NCBI GenBank assembly: GCA_903871545.1 | Contig: CAIQHG010000081.1 | Span: 55,739-119,738, forward strand | Length of the DNA stretch: 64,000 nucleotides | From: an uncultured Burkholderiales bacterium | GTDB taxonomy: Bacteria > Pseudomonadota > Gammaproteobacteria > Burkholderiales > Burkholderiaceae_C | Direction of reading: 5' to 3' | Shown here: positions 61,092 to 64,000 of the stretch, piece after piece | Position numbering within the stretch: the first letter of the stretch is position 1 | Layout: every line of letters starts with the position of its first letter | Notes under the pieces: model-generated | What the model was told of the DNA's origin: nothing | Seen by the model: the letters and a program-made list of their open reading frames with translations, nothing else | Database searches by the model: none | Translations under genes and position numbers: made by a program

Positions 61092-62039
61092 ATGTCTTTA
61101 AAGCTAACTATCGCAACAAGAGAGAGCAGGCTTGCCCTGTGGCAGGCCAATCACGTTAAAGACTTGCTTGAGTCTTTAGGTCACCAAGTAACCTTACTAG
61201 GTATGACAACAATGGGAGATCAAATTCTTGACAAACCCTTGAGTAAAGTAGGAGGTAAAGGGCTTTTCATTAAGGAGTTGGAGACCGCACTGGCTGATGG
61301 CTCGGCTGACTTGGCGGTACATTCCCTAAAAGATGTGCCCATGGAATTACCTGAAGGGTTCTCATTGGCCTGTATATTGACTCGTGAAGATCCAAGAGAT
61401 TCTTGGGTTTCTAACGAATATCCAACCCTACAAAGCTTACCCCACGGCGCCGTTGTTGGGACATCAAGCCTTAGACGCACCGTCCTCATAAACGCACTAA
61501 GACCTGATTTGGTGATTGAGCCTCTTAGAGGCAATTTAGACACTCGCCTGAAAAAACTAGACGACGGGCACTACCAAGGCATTATCCTTGCCGCGGCCGG
61601 TCTAAAACGACTTGGTTTATCCAACAGAATCCGCAGCACCTTCGGTCCCGAAGTAATGCTGCCCGCCGCAGGTCAAGGGGCAATTGGCGTCGAGATCAAC
61701 TCAAAAAGGGCCGAGGTTGCAAAAGTCCTCAAGAGTCTTAATCACATCGAGACAACCGTGGCCGTTTACGCGGAAAGAGCCGTGAGCAGAACTATGGGCG
61801 GAAGTTGCTCAATGCCTCTGGCAGCCCACGCCACACTTAACGAAGGTGTTTTATCTATCGATGCCGCTTGGGGAGACCATTTAAAGATGGACTCTAAATT
61901 AATAAATGCAAAAGATCAATGTCATATTGATTTAAAGTTTTCCAATGAGACTGAGTTTGAACAGGTTTTAGAAAAAGCCACCTCACTTGGCAATCTCGTT
62001 GCAAAAAATCTAATTGCTCAAGGTGCTCGTCCGGCCTAA
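61092..62039 (+). CDS. hemC: hydroxymethylbilane synthase
   Basis: A 315-residue porphobilinogen deaminase. [43 protein letters not shown] and [13 protein letters not shown] are family blocks. The dipyrromethane cofactor is carried by Cys239 in [14 protein letters not shown] chose the ATG at 61092, since an ATG 60 bases earlier lies inside hemB. No hemD follows, so uroporphyrinogen III synthase must be encoded elsewhere. Confidence 0.96.
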   Translation: MSLKLTIATRESRLALWQANHVKDLLESLGHQVTLLGMTTMGDQILDKPLSKVGGKGLFIKELETALADGSADLAVHSLKDVPMELPEGFSLACILTREDPRDSWVSNEYPTLQSLPHGAVVGTSSLRRTVLINALRPDLVIEPLRGNLDTRLKKLDDGHYQGIILAAAGLKRLGLSNRIRSTFGPEVMLPAAGQGAIGVEINSKRAEVAKVLKSLNHIETTVAVYAERAVSRTMGGSCSMPLAAHATLNEGVLSIDAAWGDHLKMDSKLINAKDQCHIDLKFSNETEFEQVLEKATSLGNLVAKNLIAQGARPA

Positions 62040-62175
62040 TTTGATTTTTTCTTAGTTTAATTGCTGTATCAAAATTATGAGACCTAATCGTCTAGACGTA
62101 ATGCTCACTGACGCATTCCCTGGAGTAGGTCTTTACTTAAAATAGTCTTTATCAAGATTTCATCGGGGTTTTTAA

Positions 62176-62316
62176 ATGTGGATTGAACTCTTTGTATTTT
62201 TATTGGTCTTTGCGTTTGCTGCTCACCAATTTTGGGACTTAAAAAGAGAAAAGAAAAAAACGGCCAAACAGGACCAAAACACACAAGGGACTCAAGAATC
62301 AAATCGTCTGCACTAA
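62176..62316 (+). CDS. 46-residue single-helix membrane protein, unassigned
   Basis: One helix at residues 2-20 (IELFVFLLVFAFAAHQFW) is followed by DLKREKKKTAKQ and a Gln/Asn-rich tail. The basic stretch after the helix predicts a cytoplasmic C-terminus. Small proteins of this pattern are common hypothetical genes in Betaproteobacteria. The ribosome site is weak. It overlaps no other gene and ends eight bases before the convergent glycosyltransferase stop. Confidence 0.5.
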   Translation: MWIELFVFLLVFAFAAHQFWDLKREKKKTAKQDQNTQGTQESNRLH

Positions 62317-62323
62317 ATAGAAA

Positions 62324-63631
62324 TCACAGTGCGCTTGAATTTTTTAATTCCTCTAGTGCACGAATTGCAATGCTCACGCCTTTTTCATCTTTCATAATTT
62401 GAGCCAAGCCTGATGCATTTATGCGGTACTTGGGGTTCTTCAAAATTAGATTTATATATTTAATTAATTTATTTTTGCTTAAATCTTTCCGCAGAATAAA
62501 CCCTGGCGACACACCTATGCGTTTTAGCTCACTCCCCCAAAAGGGTTGATCTGCAATGTGTGCAACCACTATGCTGGGGCATCCACTTATCAAACTACTT
62601 TGACTGGTTCCAGCGCCTCCGTGGTGGATCACCATGGAGCAAAAGGGGAACACCAAATCGTGCGGGGTTCTAGGTACGATCAAAACATTTGGGCCGCAGT
62701 CAAGGGACTTTCCACTTGGCAAGGGGATCTGAAAAATAGCCCTAACCCCCAACTCATTCACAACGTCAGTCCAAACGCTAAACGCCTCTCGCCAAGACCT
62801 TTCATCTAGGGTGAACATACTACCAAAGGAGAAATAAATGGGAGGCTCTTTGTCTTTTAAAAAATCATGGACTTGCGGGCTAAGACCCCTTGCATTTTGA
62901 GAGTTCTGATTCGTCTGATCTAAACCGGATCCATTTAAGAATCCGCATACTTTGAAGTTTTTAGGCCATTTGAGTTGAGGTCTACAAATTGCAGAGCTCG
63001 CAGCAATGAGATTCAAAGTCTGATTGCACCAACCCTCAGTCAAAACATCGCCTATAGCATAAAGACCTTGTGAAGTCCTTAACCGGTTTATTTGCTCAAG
63101 GAATATCTTATTTATCAATAGCTGGGCCAACTTCCACCAAAACGGAATTGACCAACGACCTAAATTAACCGCCCCAAAGGGAGGTTGGTGCGGGTTGGGT
63201 AATATATTGTGTATTGGATAAAGGGTTGCAACTGGAATAGCGGCAAGCTCTGCCGCAATTTGTGTTTGATAACAAAATATGTGACGAACAACCAAATCAC
63301 TGTTTGCGCACAACTCCACGGCGGCATCAAACATCACCGCCTCAGCTGGATAAAGGAAATAACGATTGATGATTTTTAATTGTGCCGCAGGATCGCGAAA
63401 TGCTTTAAAAGCCTGACCCATCTTATCTATGATGTCCACACTGGACAAGTACGGATTGGGCGCATTGACTATCTCAAAACCATGCCTTAAAGCAATACCA
63501 GAGTAATCGCGCTCAGCGACCTCAGTAATGCAAAGCTTAACTTGGTGACCCGCTTTTACTAGACCTGCGGCTAAAGCTAAAAAGGGTTGAATATCGCCTT
63601 CACTTCCCCAGGTCTGCAGTCCGACTCTCAT
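62324..63631 (-). CDS. UGT-like glycosyltransferase (GT1 family)
   Basis: A 435-residue GT-B fold enzyme. The N-terminus MRVGLQTWGSEGDIQPFLAL with GSEGDIQP is typical of sterol/macrolide/carotenoid glucosyltransferases related to CrtX. IYFSFGSMF and the nucleotide-sugar motif VIHHGGAGTSQSSLISGCPS are near residues 270 and 345. The acceptor is unknown. Location at the edge of a carotenoid and bacteriochlorophyll cluster suggests a lipid or hydroxycarotenoid acceptor, but it may be flanking DNA. It starts 13 bases after a small membrane-protein gene on the same strand. Confidence 0.85.
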   Translation of the reverse strand: MRVGLQTWGSEGDIQPFLALAAGLVKAGHQVKLCITEVAERDYSGIALRHGFEIVNAPNPYLSSVDIIDKMGQAFKAFRDPAAQLKIINRYFLYPAEAVMFDAAVELCANSDLVVRHIFCYQTQIAAELAAIPVATLYPIHNILPNPHQPPFGAVNLGRWSIPFWWKLAQLLINKIFLEQINRLRTSQGLYAIGDVLTEGWCNQTLNLIAASSAICRPQLKWPKNFKVCGFLNGSGLDQTNQNSQNARGLSPQVHDFLKDKEPPIYFSFGSMFTLDERSWREAFSVWTDVVNELGVRAIFQIPLPSGKSLDCGPNVLIVPRTPHDLVFPFCSMVIHHGGAGTSQSSLISGCPSIVVAHIADQPFWGSELKRIGVSPGFILRKDLSKNKLIKYINLILKNPKYRINASGLAQIMKDEKGVSIAIRALEELKNSSAL

Positions 63632-63644
63632 AAAAACAACTTTA

Positions 63645-63794
63645 TTAATTAAATTTCACAACGATAAAGGCAATGATACCAATGCAAATCCACAGCTCCA
63701 CCATACGGCGAACTAAGAATTTAACTACCCTATCCTCAAGAGTTAGTTTTTTATTTTCAAAGGTTTCAGCGGCAGGCCCTGGTTTAATAGTCAT
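63645..63794 (-). CDS. 49-residue membrane protein upstream of glycosyltransferase
   Basis: A small gene with charged N-terminal half (ETFENKKLTLEDRVVKFLVRR) and one C-terminal helix (MVELWICIGIIAFIVVKF). It ends 13 bases before the glycosyltransferase ATG, suggesting a two-gene unit. No strong ribosome site is visible and no family is recognised. Confidence 0.5.
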   Translation of the reverse strand: MTIKPGPAAETFENKKLTLEDRVVKFLVRRMVELWICIGIIAFIVVKFN

Positions 63795-63886
63795 TTTTGA
63801 ATGAAGAAATATTTGAGGTCCGAGTACATTTGTAGGGGATTTGAATGTTAACTTTTATCAGCATAGGTGGAGTGAAATACCCGCGA

Positions 63887-64000
63887 CTAAACGCCTTTCG
63901 GCGCTGTAGTCGGGGCATCTGATTTCGCAATCAAATATTCCTGCTTCGTCTGCTGCTGCATGGACATGGCTTGCGCCTCACCATGGCTTATGCGTGCATC
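63887..64000 (-). CDS. C-terminal fragment of an unidentified protein
   Basis: An open frame of 37 codons enters from the right edge and stops at TAG (63887). It reads ...QAMSMQQQTKQEYLIAKSD and ends APTTAPKGV. The GC-rich coding style differs from the AT-rich spacer beside it. Too little is visible for a function. Confidence 0.4.
   Translation of the reverse strand, partial: DARISHGEAQAMSMQQQTKQEYLIAKSDAPTTAPKGV

Overview
The window is a nearly complete photosynthesis gene cluster (PGC) of an aerobic anoxygenic phototrophic proteobacterium. It runs from about 2.9 kb to about 63.6 kb, with unrelated metabolic genes at the left edge. ALA comes from a C5-pathway glutamyl-tRNA reductase (hemA at 54.3 kb), not from ALA synthase. 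This argues against Alphaproteobacteria and fits Beta/Gammaproteobacteria. A spheroidene-type carotenoid set, a tetraheme PufC and BciB-type vinyl reductase point to Burkholderiales. The DNA looks AT-rich for that order (judged by eye, not computed), so a small-genome freshwater lineage such as Polynucleobacter is my best guess; this is inference. The cyclase (AcsF), coproporphyrinogen oxidase (HemF) and carotenoid ketolase (CrtA) encoded here all use O2, and no bchE or hemN is seen, which suits an aerobic lifestyle.

Layout. 1-2.8 kb: flanking metabolism (polysaccharide deacetylase fragment, FAA hydrolase, ABC substrate-binding protein). 2.9-7.5 kb: a peripheral antenna (LH2) module with a cobalamin-binding AerR/PpaA-like regulator, pucB, pucA, a terminator, pucC, two unannotated single-helix proteins and tspO. 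7.6-16.5 kb: alpha/beta hydrolase, then bchH, bchI, bchD (Mg-chelatase, all three subunits together) and a putative membrane metalloprotease. 16.6-20.2 kb: bchG-bch2-bchP (minus). 20.4-24.5 kb: bciB, ppsR, ppaA. 24.7-35.8 kb: bchF-N-B-L-M, lhaA, puhA-B-C, acsF, puhE. 35.9-42.4 kb: crtI-B, then crtC-D-A on the minus strand. 42.6-53.9 kb (minus): crtE-F, bchC-X-Y-Z, pufB-[new ORF]-pufA-L-M-C. 54-62 kb: precursor supply (hemA, hemE, dxs, hemF, hemB, hemC). 62-64 kb: small membrane proteins and a glycosyltransferase.

How it works together. hemA/B/C/E/F and dxs feed protoporphyrin and isoprenoid precursors. BchHID, BchM, AcsF, BchNBL, BciB, BchF, BchXYZ, BchC, BchG and BchP convert protoporphyrin to bacteriochlorophyll a. 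CrtE/B/I/C/D/F/A make spheroidenone-type carotenoids. PufLM, PuhA, LH1, LH2 and PufC form the photosynthetic unit, helped by PuhB/C/E, LhaA, PucC and Bch2. Seven exact TGT-N12-ACA palindromes (PpsR/CrtJ sites) lie in front of pucB, bchH, bchG/bciB, ppaA/bchF, bchC and crtE/hemA, and ppsR itself is in the cluster.

Most notable: (i) a well-formed 74-codon single-helix gene inserted between pufB and pufA; (ii) an LH2 alpha polypeptide with Phe44-Leu45, the signature of blue-shifted B800-820 antennas; (iii) two unassigned small membrane proteins beside the LH2 genes; (iv) a crtC with no start codon outside a long overlap with crtD; (v) several short tandem repeats concentrated in the right-hand third.
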